Origin: Hephaestia caeni
GTDB taxonomy: Bacteria; Pseudomonadota; Alphaproteobacteria; Sphingomonadales; Sphingomonadaceae
DNA: 64,000 nucleotides
NCBI RefSeq assembly: GCF_003550065.1
Contig: NZ_QXDC01000005.1
Coordinates: 186,001-250,000 of the forward strand
Direction: 5' to 3'
Shown: positions 50,087-60,526 of the stretch, piece by piece
Numbering within the stretch: position 1 is the stretch's first letter
Layout: each line of letters opens with the position of its first letter
The notes under the pieces: generated by a model
What the model saw: the letters and a program-made list of their open reading frames with translations, nothing else
The model's database searches: none
What the model was told of the DNA's origin: nothing
Program-made: the position numbers and the translations under genes

Positions 50087-51556
50087 ATGTACGACCTCGC
50101 GGTGATCGGCGGCGGCGTCAACGGCTGCGGGATTGCGCGCGATGCGGCCGGGCGCGGCGCGAAGGTGCTGCTGCTCGAACGCGGCGATCTCGCCTGCGGC
50201 ACCTCCTCGGCCTCGACCAAGCTGATCCACGGCGGGCTGCGCTATCTTGAACATTACGAATTCGCCCTGGTGCGCGAAGCCTTGCAGGAACGCGAGCGGC
50301 TGTGGCGCATTGCCCCGCATCTCATCCACCCGATGCGCTTCGTCCTGCCCTATCGCAAGGGATTGCGGCCGCGCTGGATACTGCGGTTCGGGCTGCTCAT
50401 CTACGATCATCTCGGCGGCCGCACCACGCTGCCGGGCACCGCGACGCTCGATCTTCGCCGCCATCCCGCCGGCGCCCCGCTCAAGCCCGGCTTCCGCCAC
50501 GGCTACGCCTATTCGGACGGCTGGGTCGATGACGCCCGCCTGGTCGCCTTGAACGCGCTCGACGCCGCCGAACGCGGCGCGACGATCGAAACCCATACCG
50601 AGGTGACGCGACTGGCTCGTGAGGACGGCGGCTGGCTGATCACCGCGCACGATCGCACCTTCCGCGCCCGCGCGCTCGTCAACGCCGCCGGGCCGTTCGT
50701 GCTCGATCTGCTCCACGACGCCCACCAGCCGACCGAGCGCCGGATGCGCTTCGTCCGCGGCTCGCACATCGTCGTGCCCAGATTGTTCGATCACAGCTTC
50801 GCCTATTTCTTCCAGCTTCCCGACGGCCGCATCTTCTTCGCGGTGCCCTATGAGCGCGATTTCACGCTGATCGGCACCACCGATCGCGATCAGGACAGCC
50901 CCGAGCGTCCACCCGCCGCCAGCGACGAGGAAATCCGCTACCTCTGCGACGCCGCCAACCAGTATTTCGCGCAATCGATCGGCCCGGACGACGTGGTGTG
51001 GAGCTATGCCGGGGTGCGCCCGCTGGTCGACGACGGATCGGGCAAGCCCGAAGCCGCGACGCGCGGCTATCGCCTCGAACTCGACGGCGGCGACGGGGAA
51101 CCCGCGCTGCTGTCGGTGTTCGGCGGCAAGATCACCACCTATCGCCACCTGGCGGCTGAAGCCGTCGATCTGCTCGCCGATCATCTCGACGCACTCCAGG
51201 GCGACGCGTGGACGGCGACCCAGCCGCTCCCCGGCGGCGACTTTCCGACCGACGGCCTGCCCGCGCTCGAAGCCGATCTCGCGCGCGCCTATCCGTTCTT
51301 CGATTCGGTCTGGGTGGAGCGCATCGCGAAGGCTTACGGCACGCGCGCCCGGCGCTGGCTGGCCGATGCGCGGTCGCTCGACGATCTGGGCACCCATTTC
51401 GGGCACGGCCTCACTGCGGCCGAGGTCGATTATCTGGTCGCGGTCGAATGGGCGCGGACGGCGGACGACGTGCTGTGGCGCCGCACCAAATTGGGGCTGC
51501 GCTTCGACGCCGATCAGGCCGCGGCGCTCGCCCGATATATGGCGGAGCAGCAATGA
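50087..51556 (+). CDS. glpD: aerobic glycerol-3-phosphate dehydrogenase
   Basis: 489 residues: FAD motif DLAVIGGGVNGCGIARDAAGRG, SSASTKLIHGGLRYLEHYEF, VNAAGPF, and GGKITTYRHLAAEAVDLL near the end. Oxidises glycerol-3-phosphate at the membrane. Start at 50087, with GGGGGAGG upstream. The ICE right end lies only 22 bp before, so insertion has replaced whatever promoter was originally located in or beyond the tRNA-Arg. 4-bp overlap with glpK. Confidence 0.95.
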   Translation: MYDLAVIGGGVNGCGIARDAAGRGAKVLLLERGDLACGTSSASTKLIHGGLRYLEHYEFALVREALQERERLWRIAPHLIHPMRFVLPYRKGLRPRWILRFGLLIYDHLGGRTTLPGTATLDLRRHPAGAPLKPGFRHGYAYSDGWVDDARLVALNALDAAERGATIETHTEVTRLAREDGGWLITAHDRTFRARALVNAAGPFVLDLLHDAHQPTERRMRFVRGSHIVVPRLFDHSFAYFFQLPDGRIFFAVPYERDFTLIGTTDRDQDSPERPPAASDEEIRYLCDAANQYFAQSIGPDDVVWSYAGVRPLVDDGSGKPEAATRGYRLELDGGDGEPALLSVFGGKITTYRHLAAEAVDLLADHLDALQGDAWTATQPLPGGDFPTDGLPALEADLARAYPFFDSVWVERIAKAYGTRARRWLADARSLDDLGTHFGHGLTAAEVDYLVAVEWARTADDVLWRRTKLGLRFDADQAAALARYMAEQQ

Positions 51557-53022
51557 CCGAGCGCCTGATCCTCGTCCTCGACGAAGGCACCACCTCGACC
51601 CGCGCGATCCTCTACGCGCCCGACGGCACGCGCCGCGGCGTCGCGCAACGCGAACTGACGCAGCATTATCCCCGCCCCGGCCGGGTCGAACACGATGCCG
51701 ACGAGATCTGGCGCGCCACCCTCGCCTGCGCCGTCGAGATGGTTGCGGCGGCGGGCGGCGCGGATCGGATCGCCGCGATCGGCATCACCAACCAGCGCGA
51801 AACCGTCGTCGCCTGGGACAAGCGCACCGGCGAACCGATCACCCGCGCAATCGTCTGGCAGGATCGCCGCACCGCCGATCAATGCCGCGCGCTGGTCAAG
51901 GCGGGCCACGAACCCTTGGTCCAGACGCGCACCGGGCTCGTCATCGATCCCTATTTCTCGGCGACCAAGATGCACTGGATCCTCGATAACATCCCCGAGG
52001 CACGCGCGCTCGGCGACGCGCTGGCGTTCGGCACGATCGAAAGCTGGCTAGTCTGGAAATTGACCGGCGGCGCGCACCTGACTGACGCGAGCAACGCCAG
52101 CCGCACCCAGTTGATGGCGCTCGAAGACCGTGACTGGGACGACGAATTGTGCGCGCTGATGGGGGTGCCTCGCGCGCATCTTCCCGAAATCGTCGACATG
52201 ACGGGCGATATCGGCCGCTGCGATCGCGCCTTGCTCGGCGGTGCGATCCCGATCTGCGGGCTGGCGGGCGACCAGCAGGCAGCGACGATCGGCCAGGGCT
52301 GTTTCGCGGTCGGCGACACCAAGGCGACGTTCGGCACCGGCGCCTTCGTGCTCACCAACATGGGCGCGCAACTGCCACGCTCGCAGCACCGCCTGCTCGG
52401 CACCGTGCTGCTCCAGCTCGGCGGCAAGCGCACCTATGCGCTCGAAGGATCGGTGTTCGTCGCGGGCAGCCTCGTCAAATGGCTGCGCGACCAATTGGGC
52501 TGGATCGACCGCGCCGCCGATACCGAGGCGATCGCGCGCGCGACCCCCGACAATGGCGGCGTCTACCTGCTCCCCGCGCTCGCCGGGCTCGGCGCGCCGC
52601 ACTGGCGCCCCGATGCCACCGGCGCGATCGTCGGGCTCACGCTCGGCACCACGCGCGACCAGATCGTGCGCGCCGCGATGGAATCGCTCGCCCATCAATG
52701 CCGCGATCTGATGGAGGCCTTCGCCGCCGACGGCGCCGCGTGGCAATCGCTGCGCATCGACGGCGGGATGAGCGCCAACGACTGGATGGCGCAGGATCTC
52801 GCCGACATGCTCGACCTGCCCGTCGAGCGGCCGGCGGATGTCGAAACGACCGCACTGGGCGCGGCGATGCTGGCCGGGATCGGCGCCGGGCTGTTCGCGT
52901 CGCTGCAAGAAGCAGTGGCAATGCGGCCGGCCACCCGCCGCTTCACCCCCGCACTCGCCCCCACCGATCGCGATCGACGCCTCGCCGGATGGCACGCGAT
53001 GCTCGCGCGCCACCTGAATTGA
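51553..53022 (+). CDS. glpK: glycerol kinase
   Basis: 489 residues: LILVLDEGTTSTRAILY (phosphate 1 loop), IGITNQRETVVAWDKRTG, TFGTGAFVLTNMG and IDGGMSANDWMAQDLADML. FGGY-family kinase that phosphorylates glycerol. ATGA overlap with glpD indicates an operon glpD-glpK; a glycerol facilitator gene is not present. Confidence 0.96.
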   Translation: MTERLILVLDEGTTSTRAILYAPDGTRRGVAQRELTQHYPRPGRVEHDADEIWRATLACAVEMVAAAGGADRIAAIGITNQRETVVAWDKRTGEPITRAIVWQDRRTADQCRALVKAGHEPLVQTRTGLVIDPYFSATKMHWILDNIPEARALGDALAFGTIESWLVWKLTGGAHLTDASNASRTQLMALEDRDWDDELCALMGVPRAHLPEIVDMTGDIGRCDRALLGGAIPICGLAGDQQAATIGQGCFAVGDTKATFGTGAFVLTNMGAQLPRSQHRLLGTVLLQLGGKRTYALEGSVFVAGSLVKWLRDQLGWIDRAADTEAIARATPDNGGVYLLPALAGLGAPHWRPDATGAIVGLTLGTTRDQIVRAAMESLAHQCRDLMEAFAADGAAWQSLRIDGGMSANDWMAQDLADMLDLPVERPADVETTALGAAMLAGIGAGLFASLQEAVAMRPATRRFTPALAPTDRDRRLAGWHAMLARHLN

Positions 53023-53065
53023 CCGCGGACAGCGGCCGAAAAACGCGAAATTCAGCGATTGGTGG

Positions 53066-53141
53066 TGGTGCCGCCTACAGGACTCGAACCTGTGACCCCC
53101 GCATTACGAATGCGATGCTCTACCAGCTGAGCTAAGGCGGC
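53066..53141 (-). tRNA. tRNA-Thr (anticodon CGU)
   Basis: 76 nt on the minus strand; acceptor GCCGCCT / ggcggc, encoded CCA (53066-53068), anticodon loop ATTCGTAA with CGT, T-arm GGTTCGAGTCC. Intact and not occupied by an element. Confidence 0.97.
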
Positions 53142-53304
53142 TCGTCCCCAAAGATGGGGCCGTTGGAAGGCGGCGCGAGTAACAGGTCGCCGGGGGGCTG
53201 GCAAGCGGGTTTCGCGGCGGCGGAATGGCTTTACGCTTCGTTTACCACGCAGAGGGCACAACGGTATCCGAACCGACGAATATCTCGTCGCTTGAGGATG
53301 GCGC

Positions 53305-54597
53305 ATGGACACGCTTCGCGGCCTGGACGATGATCGGACCGGAACCGATCACGACGAAGACGGGAACGCGTCGGTCAACGACGTCGGCCACGACATCGGC
53401 ACCGACGAGCGGCGCATGCATGTGCGCGCCTATAATCATTGGGTGTCGCTGCTGGGCGGCCGCGCTTATCCGGCGATCGACGATCTCGATCCCACCAATA
53501 TCTCGGATTTCGGCGCCAATAGCGTCCTGCTCGATTTCTCCGCCGGGGTCGAAAACCCCGCGATCCGTTTCCTCGGGCGCGCGCTGCGCGACGAATGCGG
53601 CCTCGATGCCTCGATCGCCAGCATCGCCGAGGTGCCGAGCCGATCGCTACTGTCGCGCCTCACCGATCACTATCTCCAGATCATCGCCAATCGCGCCCCG
53701 ATCGGCTTCGAGGCCGAATTCGTGGGCACGCGCGGCAACCCCACGCGCTATCGCGGCATCCTGATGCCGTTTTCATCCGACGAGGACACGATCGATTTCA
53801 TCTACGGCGTCATCAACTGGAAAGAACTGGTCGACGCCGAAAGCCAGAAAAAACTCAACGCCGAAGTCGATGCGTCGCTGCGTGCCGCGCCGCGCGTCAC
53901 GCCGACCGCTCCCGCCTGGGCAGACGGCCCCGGCGCTGAGGACGAGATCAACGACGACGCCGAAACTGAGGCCGACACCGCATCCCGGGCAGCCGCGTCG
54001 ATCGCGGGCGCGCTCGCCGATCAGTTGCTGCTCGCGCAGCAGACCGCGGCCGCAGCGCGCGCCGCCGACACGCGCACCCGCGCCGCGCTCTACCGCGCGC
54101 TCGGCCGCGCACACGATTTCGCGCTCGCCGCCGCCGAGGACAGCGAAGGCTATGCCGCGCTCCTCGCCGATGCCGGGATCAAGCCACAAGCTCGCGCGCC
54201 GATGACGCCGATCGTCAAGCTCGTCTTCGGCGCGGATTACGACAAGACGCGGCTCACCGAATTCGCCACCGTGCTCGCCCACGCGCAGCGCCACGCGGTC
54301 GGCGTGGGGGCGCTCACTGCGCTGCTCGACGCGGCCGAGGGTGGGATCAAGGGCATCGTCCAGGCCGAACGCGCGGCGCGGCGCCCGGCCGCACGCCCGG
54401 ACGTCACCAAACGCGCCGTCGCCAGGCTCGCCGAACGCGCACCGATCGCGTCGATCGCGGTCGAGACCGACGCCGTGACCGGTGAATATGTCCTGCTGCT
54501 GGCGCGCGCCGCGGGGCACGGCATGCTCGATATCGTCGCCAGCGTCGAAGGATCGAGCGCCCTCACCGACCGCGCGATCCGCCAGGCCGCGCATTGA
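53305..54597 (+). CDS. PAS-fold protein, probable signalling/regulatory function
   Basis: 430 residues. The first ~190 resemble the alphaproteobacterial PAS_5-type domain (YNHWVSLLGGRAYPAIDDLDPTNISDFGANSVLLDFS ... RFLGRALRDECG ... RYRGILMPFSSDEDTIDFIYGVINW). The remainder is Ala-rich and helical with no catalytic motif visible. Often seen beside the GDH gene in sphingomonads (from memory). Exact role unknown. Confidence 0.7.
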   Translation: MDTLRGLDDDRTGTDHDEDGNASVNDVGHDIGTDERRMHVRAYNHWVSLLGGRAYPAIDDLDPTNISDFGANSVLLDFSAGVENPAIRFLGRALRDECGLDASIASIAEVPSRSLLSRLTDHYLQIIANRAPIGFEAEFVGTRGNPTRYRGILMPFSSDEDTIDFIYGVINWKELVDAESQKKLNAEVDASLRAAPRVTPTAPAWADGPGAEDEINDDAETEADTASRAAASIAGALADQLLLAQQTAAAARAADTRTRAALYRALGRAHDFALAAAEDSEGYAALLADAGIKPQARAPMTPIVKLVFGADYDKTRLTEFATVLAHAQRHAVGVGALTALLDAAEGGIKGIVQAERAARRPAARPDVTKRAVARLAERAPIASIAVETDAVTGEYVLLLARAAGHGMLDIVASVEGSSALTDRAIRQAAH

Positions 54598-54693
54598 AAA
54601 TGTCGCTGTTAGCGGCAACATTCGCCGCTTTGTTGCAAACCATATGCGCCTTCCCCAACGCCTCTTGAGATAGCGATTCTCGCGGCGCATAGG

Positions 54694-57600
54694 ATGCGCA
54701 TGACCACGACCACGCTCTCGTCACTGGCGGATAAGCTGACGCGTCACCTCACCGATGGGGCCCTTCCCGCCGAGCTTCACGCCTTCGGTAAAACCCAGCA
54801 GAAGGAAGCGGCCGCGTTCGTCGCGGCGACCGCCGAAACGCGCAAGGCGGGCAAGCCACGGCTCGCGATCGAGACGCTGCCGGGCGATGCGGCGAGCACG
54901 CGCCGGATGCGGCTGGCAATCATCAATGACGACATGCCGTTCCTGCTCGATTCGATCGCGGCAACGATCAACGCGCACGATATCGCCATCGATCGCGTCA
55001 TCCATCCGGTGGTGCCCGTCGAGCGCGGCGCCAACGGCAAGCTGCGCTCGGTCGGCGCGGGCGGTACGCCCGAATCGATGATCTATATCGAGCTGCGCCG
55101 CGTCGATGCGCGCGCGCGGCGCGATCTGCTGTCCGCGATCGAGCATAACCTCGCCGACGTCCGCGCCGCCGTGAGCGACTGGGACAAGCTGCAAGAGGCG
55201 ATGCGCACCGACGCCGCCCGCCTCGGCAAGGGCAGCGATATCGAAGGCGCGGCCTTGCTCGAATGGTTCCTCGATCGGCACTTCACGTTGCTCGGCCACG
55301 AGACGTGGATGCGCGACGGCACGACACGCGACGTGCTGGGCATCGCGCGCAACCCACAAGCCGGGCCGATGCTGGCGGAGGCATCGCGTCATCTCGCGCT
55401 CGCCTGGTTCGAAAAGGGCGGCGAACCGCCGCTGCTGCTCAAATCCAATCTGATCTCGACCGTCCACCGGGCCGTTCCGCTCGATCTCGCGGTGGTGCCG
55501 ATCATCGAAGACGGCAAGATCGCGGGGCTGTCGATCCATGCCGGGCTGTGGACCAGCGCCGCGCTCAACGCCCCGCCGCAGGATGTGCCCGTGCTGCGCA
55601 CGCGGCTCACCGCGCTCGAGGCAAAGTTCGGGTTCGATCCCAAGGGGCATACCGGCAAGGCGCTCACGCACGCGCTCACCCAATTGCCGCACGATCTCGT
55701 CACCGCGTTCACGCCCGACGCACTCGAAACCCTGGCGCTGACCTCGATGTCGCTCGCCGATCGGCCGCGCCCGCGGCTGGTGGTGGTTCCCTCGACGCTG
55801 GGGCGGCACCTGTTCGCCTTCGTCTGGCTGCCGCGCGACGATCTGTCGACGCGACGCCGCGTCGCGATCGGCGAGATGCTGTCGGAGGCCGCCAACGCGG
55901 CGCTGCTGAGCTGGTCGATCGCAATGGAGGACGGCGTCGTCGCGCTGCTCCGCTATACGCTCGACATGCGCGCCGATGGCCGCATCCCCGATTCCGACGC
56001 CCTCGATGGCCAGCTCGAAGAGATGGTGCGCGGCTGGGTGCCCGCGGTCGAGGCAGCGCTTGTCCGGCATATCGAGCCTGCGCGCGCGGCACGGCTTGCG
56101 CTGCGCCACGCGGCGACCTTCCCCGCGTCGTATCGCAGCATGAACGACGCCGAGGAGGCGGCCGAGGATATTCTGCGGCTGGCCGCTCTATCCTCGCCCG
56201 AAGCACGTTCGGTGCGCGTCTATCGCAGCCCCGAGGGCGCGCCCCGCCTCAAAATCTATCGCCTCGGCGGCCCGGTGGAGTTGTCCGACGCGGTGCCCGT
56301 CCTCGAGAATTTCGGTTTCCGCGTGATCGAGGAAGTGCCCGCGCCGCTCGACGACGAGCATCGCGGCTTCGTCCACGATTTCCGAATCTCGTCGGCCAGC
56401 GTCGCCGATGCCGATCTGTGCGCGGGCGACACGAGCGTGCTCGAAGGCGCGATGGCCGCCGTGCTCGAGGGCCATGCCGAAGACGACGCGTTCAACCGGC
56501 TGATCGTCGAGGCGGGGATGAAGCCCGCCTCGGTGGTGCTGTTCCGTGCGTGGTTCCGTTATCTGCGCCAGGCCGGGCTGAGCTACGGGCTGAACACCGT
56601 GGTCGATGCCCTGCGCCGCACACCCAAGGTGGCGACGGCGCTGGTCGCGCGTTTCGAGGCCGCCCACGACCCCGCCCAGAAGGGCGATCGCGCCGCCGCG
56701 ATCGACGCCGCACGCAAGGCGATCGATCGTGGGCTCGATGCGGTGTCGGCGATTGACGACGATCGCATCCTGCGCGCGCTGCGCGGCGTCATCGCCGCGA
56801 TGCTGCGCACCAACGCGTTCGCGCCGTCGAGCGAGGAAGCGCTTGCCTTCAAGCTCGATTCGAAGCTCGTGCCAGGTCTGCCCGCGCCGCTCCCGTGGCG
56901 CGAGATTTTCGTTTATTCGCCCCGGATCGAGGGCATTCATCTGCGTGCCGGCCCGGTCGCACGCGGCGGGCTTCGCTGGTCCGACCGGCGCGACGATTTC
57001 CGTACCGAGATCCTGGGGCTGATGAAGGCGCAGCGCGTCAAAAACGCGGTGATCGTGCCGACCGGCGCGAAAGGCGGCTTCTACCCCAAGCGCCTTCCCG
57101 CCCCCACCGATCGCGACGCCTGGATCGCCGAGGGCACCGAAAGCTATCGGATCTTCATCCGCGCGTTGCTCTCGATCACCGACAATATCGTCGAGGGTGA
57201 TGTCATCCATCCCGCCAAGGTCGTGATCCATGACGGCGACGACCCTTATTTCGTCGTTGCCGCCGACAAGGGCACCGCGAGCTTCTCCGACGTCGCCAAC
57301 GCGATCGCCGCCGAGCACGATTTCTGGCTGGGCGATGCTTTCGCCAGCGGCGGCAGCCACGGCTATGATCACAAAGGCATGGCGATCACCGCGCGCGGCG
57401 GATGGATTTCGGTCCAGCGCCATTTCGCCGAACGCGGCGTCGACGTGCAGACGGAGCCGGTCTCGGTCGTCGGCTGCGGCGACATGTCGGGCGACGTCTT
57501 CGGCAACGGGATGCTGTTGTCGAAGGCGATCCGGCTCAAGGCGGCGTTCGATCATCGCCACATCTTCCTCGATCCCGATCCCGATCCGGCCACGAGTTGG

Positions 57601-59337
57601 ACCGAGCGCAAGCGCTTGTTCGATCTGCCGCGATCGAGCTGGGCCGATTACGACAAGAAATTGATCTCGAAGGGCGGCGGCGTCTTCTCGCGGCAGGACA
57701 AGACGATCAAGCTGTCGCCGCAGGTCCGCGAGAGGCTCGACATCGAGGCGACCGAGCTTGAACCCACCGCGCTGATCTCGGCGATCCTCAAGGCGCCGGT
57801 CGATCTGATCTGGTTCGGCGGCATCGGCACCTATGTGAAGGCGGCCGCGGAGCCGCATATCGATGTCGGCGATCCGGGCAACGACCGGTTGCGCGTCAAC
57901 GGTGAAGACGTCCGCGCGGCGGTGATCGGCGAAGGCGCCAATCTGGGCGTGACGCAGGCGGCGCGGATCGCGTTCGCCGAGCGCGGCGGCCGGATCAACA
58001 CCGATTTCATTGACAATTCGGCCGGGGTCGATTGCTCGGACAACGAGGTCAACATCAAGATCGCGCTCAACCGCGAGGTGATGGAAGGGCGGCTCGCGCT
58101 CGCCAAGCGCAACAAGCTGCTCACCGACATGACCGACGATGTCGCCGCTCTGGTCCTGGAGGACAACCGCCTCCAAACGCTCGCGCTGTCGATCATGGAG
58201 AATGACGGCGCCCTGTCCCTGCCGAGTTATGTCCGCGCGATCGAAATCTTCGAGACCGCCGGGCGGCTCGATCGCGCGGTCGAGGGGCTGGCGTCCAACG
58301 ACGATCTGCTACGCCGCGCGCAGGAAGGGCTCGGGCTTACCCGGCCCGAACTCGCGGTGCTGATCGCGACCGCCAAGCTCGCGCTCCAGGATGCGATCGA
58401 ACGCGGCGACCTCGCCCGGTCGGACGAGATGAAGGGCGATCTGCACGCCGCTTTTCCATCGGCGATGCGCAAGAAGTTCGCCGTCGCGATCGACGAACAT
58501 CGGCTGCGCGCGGAGATTGTCGCGACCAAGCTCGCCAACCGCATCGTCAACCGGCTCGGCGTGCTTCACCCGCTCGAACTCGCCGAGGAGGAAGGCGCCT
58601 CGACGCTCGACATCGCGGCGATGTTCGTCGCGGCAGAGCGCCTGTTCGATCTCCCCGCCCTGTGGGCCGAGATCGAAACCGCCGACATGCCCGAGCGCGC
58701 GCGGATCGCGCTGTTCGATGAGGTCGCGGTCGCGGTGCGCTCGCAGATCGCGGATCTGCTGCGCATCTGCCCGCCGGGCTCGCTGCCGCAACCGATCGTC
58801 GACCGGATCAAGCCCGGCATCGAGCAACTCGGTCGTCAGACCAAATCGCTGCTGCTCGATGAAGTGAAGGCGCAATCGGGCCGGATCGCCGAAATGCTCG
58901 AAGCCGAAGGCGCGCCGCGCAAGCTCGTGCTGAAAGTGGTGCGGCTCTACGAACTCGACGGTGCCGTCGGGCTCGCCGATCTCGGCGAACAGCTCCGCAT
59001 CGACGAGGTCGTGCTCACGCGCGCGTTCACCAGCCTGGGGCATGAACTCGGGCTCGATTGGGCGCAGGCCAACGCCGCGCGGATTACCTCGGGCGATCCC
59101 TGGGAACGGTTGTTGCTCGCGGGGCTCGCGCGCGATTTCCAGCAGCTTCGGCTCGAGTTCCTCGGCCGCACCGAAGGCCTTGATCCGCAAAAGCTGGTCG
59201 ACGACTGGCTGGTCGCGAACCGGGCGCGGATCGATCAGTTCAAGCGACTGGTCGCGCGCGCGCGTCGCGCTCCCGCGCCCAGCGCCGCGATGCTCGCGCA
59301 GATCGCGGGCCAGGCACGCGTGCTGCTCGGTCGATAG
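54694..59337 (+). CDS. gdhB: NAD-specific glutamate dehydrogenase (large, ~180 kDa type)
   Basis: 1547 residues, the length of the bacterial L_180 GDH family. N-terminal ACT-like regulatory region (RMRLAIINDDMPFLLDSIAATINAHDI), catalytic domain with RGGLRWSDRRDDFRTEILGLMKAQ and VIVPTGAKGGFYPK from about 755, and Rossmann segment VIGEGANLGVTQAARIAF near 1080. Converts glutamate to 2-oxoglutarate with NAD. Start at 54694 or 54700. Confidence 0.95.
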   Translation: MRMTTTTLSSLADKLTRHLTDGALPAELHAFGKTQQKEAAAFVAATAETRKAGKPRLAIETLPGDAASTRRMRLAIINDDMPFLLDSIAATINAHDIAIDRVIHPVVPVERGANGKLRSVGAGGTPESMIYIELRRVDARARRDLLSAIEHNLADVRAAVSDWDKLQEAMRTDAARLGKGSDIEGAALLEWFLDRHFTLLGHETWMRDGTTRDVLGIARNPQAGPMLAEASRHLALAWFEKGGEPPLLLKSNLISTVHRAVPLDLAVVPIIEDGKIAGLSIHAGLWTSAALNAPPQDVPVLRTRLTALEAKFGFDPKGHTGKALTHALTQLPHDLVTAFTPDALETLALTSMSLADRPRPRLVVVPSTLGRHLFAFVWLPRDDLSTRRRVAIGEMLSEAANAALLSWSIAMEDGVVALLRYTLDMRADGRIPDSDALDGQLEEMVRGWVPAVEAALVRHIEPARAARLALRHAATFPASYRSMNDAEEAAEDILRLAALSSPEARSVRVYRSPEGAPRLKIYRLGGPVELSDAVPVLENFGFRVIEEVPAPLDDEHRGFVHDFRISSASVADADLCAGDTSVLEGAMAAVLEGHAEDDAFNRLIVEAGMKPASVVLFRAWFRYLRQAGLSYGLNTVVDALRRTPKVATALVARFEAAHDPAQKGDRAAAIDAARKAIDRGLDAVSAIDDDRILRALRGVIAAMLRTNAFAPSSEEALAFKLDSKLVPGLPAPLPWREIFVYSPRIEGIHLRAGPVARGGLRWSDRRDDFRTEILGLMKAQRVKNAVIVPTGAKGGFYPKRLPAPTDRDAWIAEGTESYRIFIRALLSITDNIVEGDVIHPAKVVIHDGDDPYFVVAADKGTASFSDVANAIAAEHDFWLGDAFASGGSHGYDHKGMAITARGGWISVQRHFAERGVDVQTEPVSVVGCGDMSGDVFGNGMLLSKAIRLKAAFDHRHIFLDPDPDPATSWTERKRLFDLPRSSWADYDKKLISKGGGVFSRQDKTIKLSPQVRERLDIEATELEPTALISAILKAPVDLIWFGGIGTYVKAAAEPHIDVGDPGNDRLRVNGEDVRAAVIGEGANLGVTQAARIAFAERGGRINTDFIDNSAGVDCSDNEVNIKIALNREVMEGRLALAKRNKLLTDMTDDVAALVLEDNRLQTLALSIMENDGALSLPSYVRAIEIFETAGRLDRAVEGLASNDDLLRRAQEGLGLTRPELAVLIATAKLALQDAIERGDLARSDEMKGDLHAAFPSAMRKKFAVAIDEHRLRAEIVATKLANRIVNRLGVLHPLELAEEEGASTLDIAAMFVAAERLFDLPALWAEIETADMPERARIALFDEVAVAVRSQIADLLRICPPGSLPQPIVDRIKPGIEQLGRQTKSLLLDEVKAQSGRIAEMLEAEGAPRKLVLKVVRLYELDGAVGLADLGEQLRIDEVVLTRAFTSLGHELGLDWAQANAARITSGDPWERLLLAGLARDFQQLRLEFLGRTEGLDPQKLVDDWLVANRARIDQFKRLVARARRAPAPSAAMLAQIAGQARVLLGR

Positions 59338-59414
59338 GATCGAGTATTCCGTTCGGTTCGAGGCCGTTTCCTTGAGCTGTTCCGGTTCTGGCTGAACCGA
59401 ACTGGCGTCGACGA

Positions 59415-60518
59415 TCAGGCCGTCGCCGCCCCCTTTTTCCTGGCGGCGAGCCGACCGCGCCATGTGCGGGCGCGCCACCACATGATCACGCCCGTGATCG
59501 CGAGCCCCGCCGGTAGCAAGCCGCCGAGGAAGATGATCGTCTGCCACACCGGCCCGGTACCGTTGCCGTCATGGATGCGTCGCATCCACCCGGCGACACC
59601 CGATCCGCCGCGCGGTCGCGGTGTGGATATTGTCGCCACCTCGCCGCTCGCATCGTCGACGGCGACTTCCTTCGTCCCGATCGTCACCGTCCAGCGTGCG
59701 TCGTCGCCGGCGGGCCAGCGCACTTCCCGCACATCGCCCGGCACGCGCGCACCAGCGATCGCGATCGCCTGATCGAGACTGCGCTGCGGGTCGGTCGGTT
59801 GCGGAGGCGGCGCACGACGCGGCGGTGGGCCGCTGCGTGGTTCGGCACCCGTCAGTGCCCCGAAAAAGGCTGGGAACGAAATCCACGCCCCGGTCAGCGA
59901 CAGCACGAACAAGGGCAACGAAATCCAGAAGCCCGCCATGTGGTGCAGGTTGGTGTCGAGATTGGCATGGCGGCGCCAGCGCAAGCCTTTGCTCCAGCGC
60001 CCGACCATCGGCCACCACAGCCAGATGCCGGTGAAGGCCGAAACCATCATCGCCACGCCCAGCCAGCCGACGATCTTGCGGCCGACACCCGGCACCATCA
60101 GGCTGCCGTGCAGGACGTGGAACACGCGCAACACGCCTTCGTTCGACGCCGCCTGATCGAGCACTTTCGCGGTCGGCGGGTCGAGATAGACCATCATCCG
60201 CACCGGGCGGCCGCGCGGTGGGCCCTTGCCCGCCTGCGTCGCCGCGACCACGACCGGGCCGTTGCCCTCGGGCATGGTGAGGCTGTTGATCCGCTCGCCC
60301 GGCGCCAGCACAGCTTGCGCCGCCTCGGCATATCGCTCGGCAGGCAGCATCGTCGCGCCGCTGGTCGCGTAGCGCGCTGGGTTGGCGATCCGGTCGGTCG
60401 CGCCCTTCCACACCAGCGCCGAGCCGGTGAGGCAAATCGGGATGATCAGGATCGCGAGGATCAGGCCGATCCATTTGTGGACCTGAAACCAGGTGCGGCG
60501 CCACGCTTGCTTGCTCAT
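59415..60518 (-). CDS. PepSY-associated TM helix protein (iron-uptake reductase type)
   Basis: 367 residues, four membrane helices: TWFQVHKWIGLILAILIIPICLTGSALVW, KIVGWLGVAMMVSAFTGIWLWWP, GFWISLPLFVLSLTGAWISFP and FLGGLLPAGLAITGVIMWW, with His residues placed for haem. FecR/PiuB-like family that reduces ferric siderophores. Start at 60518 (MSKQAWRRTW). Last gene of a minus-strand iron operon. Confidence 0.88.
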   Translation of the reverse strand: MSKQAWRRTWFQVHKWIGLILAILIIPICLTGSALVWKGATDRIANPARYATSGATMLPAERYAEAAQAVLAPGERINSLTMPEGNGPVVVAATQAGKGPPRGRPVRMMVYLDPPTAKVLDQAASNEGVLRVFHVLHGSLMVPGVGRKIVGWLGVAMMVSAFTGIWLWWPMVGRWSKGLRWRRHANLDTNLHHMAGFWISLPLFVLSLTGAWISFPAFFGALTGAEPRSGPPPRRAPPPQPTDPQRSLDQAIAIAGARVPGDVREVRWPAGDDARWTVTIGTKEVAVDDASGEVATISTPRPRGGSGVAGWMRRIHDGNGTGPVWQTIIFLGGLLPAGLAITGVIMWWRARTWRGRLAARKKGAATA

Positions 60519-60526
60519 CGGTCCCC

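Noticed and set aside
50011-50220. minus-strand frame ending in VDETDNYVSAGAL over the glpD start
   Set aside because: Only its last 17 codons are meaningful, as an orphan integrase tail; the rest is antisense glpD.
53052-53312. 86-codon minus-strand frame over tRNA-Thr
   Set aside because: Typical spurious ORF produced by reading through a tRNA.
56188-58176. 662-codon frame antisense to the glutamate dehydrogenase gene
   Set aside because: Shadow frame; GDH motifs on the plus strand are unambiguous.
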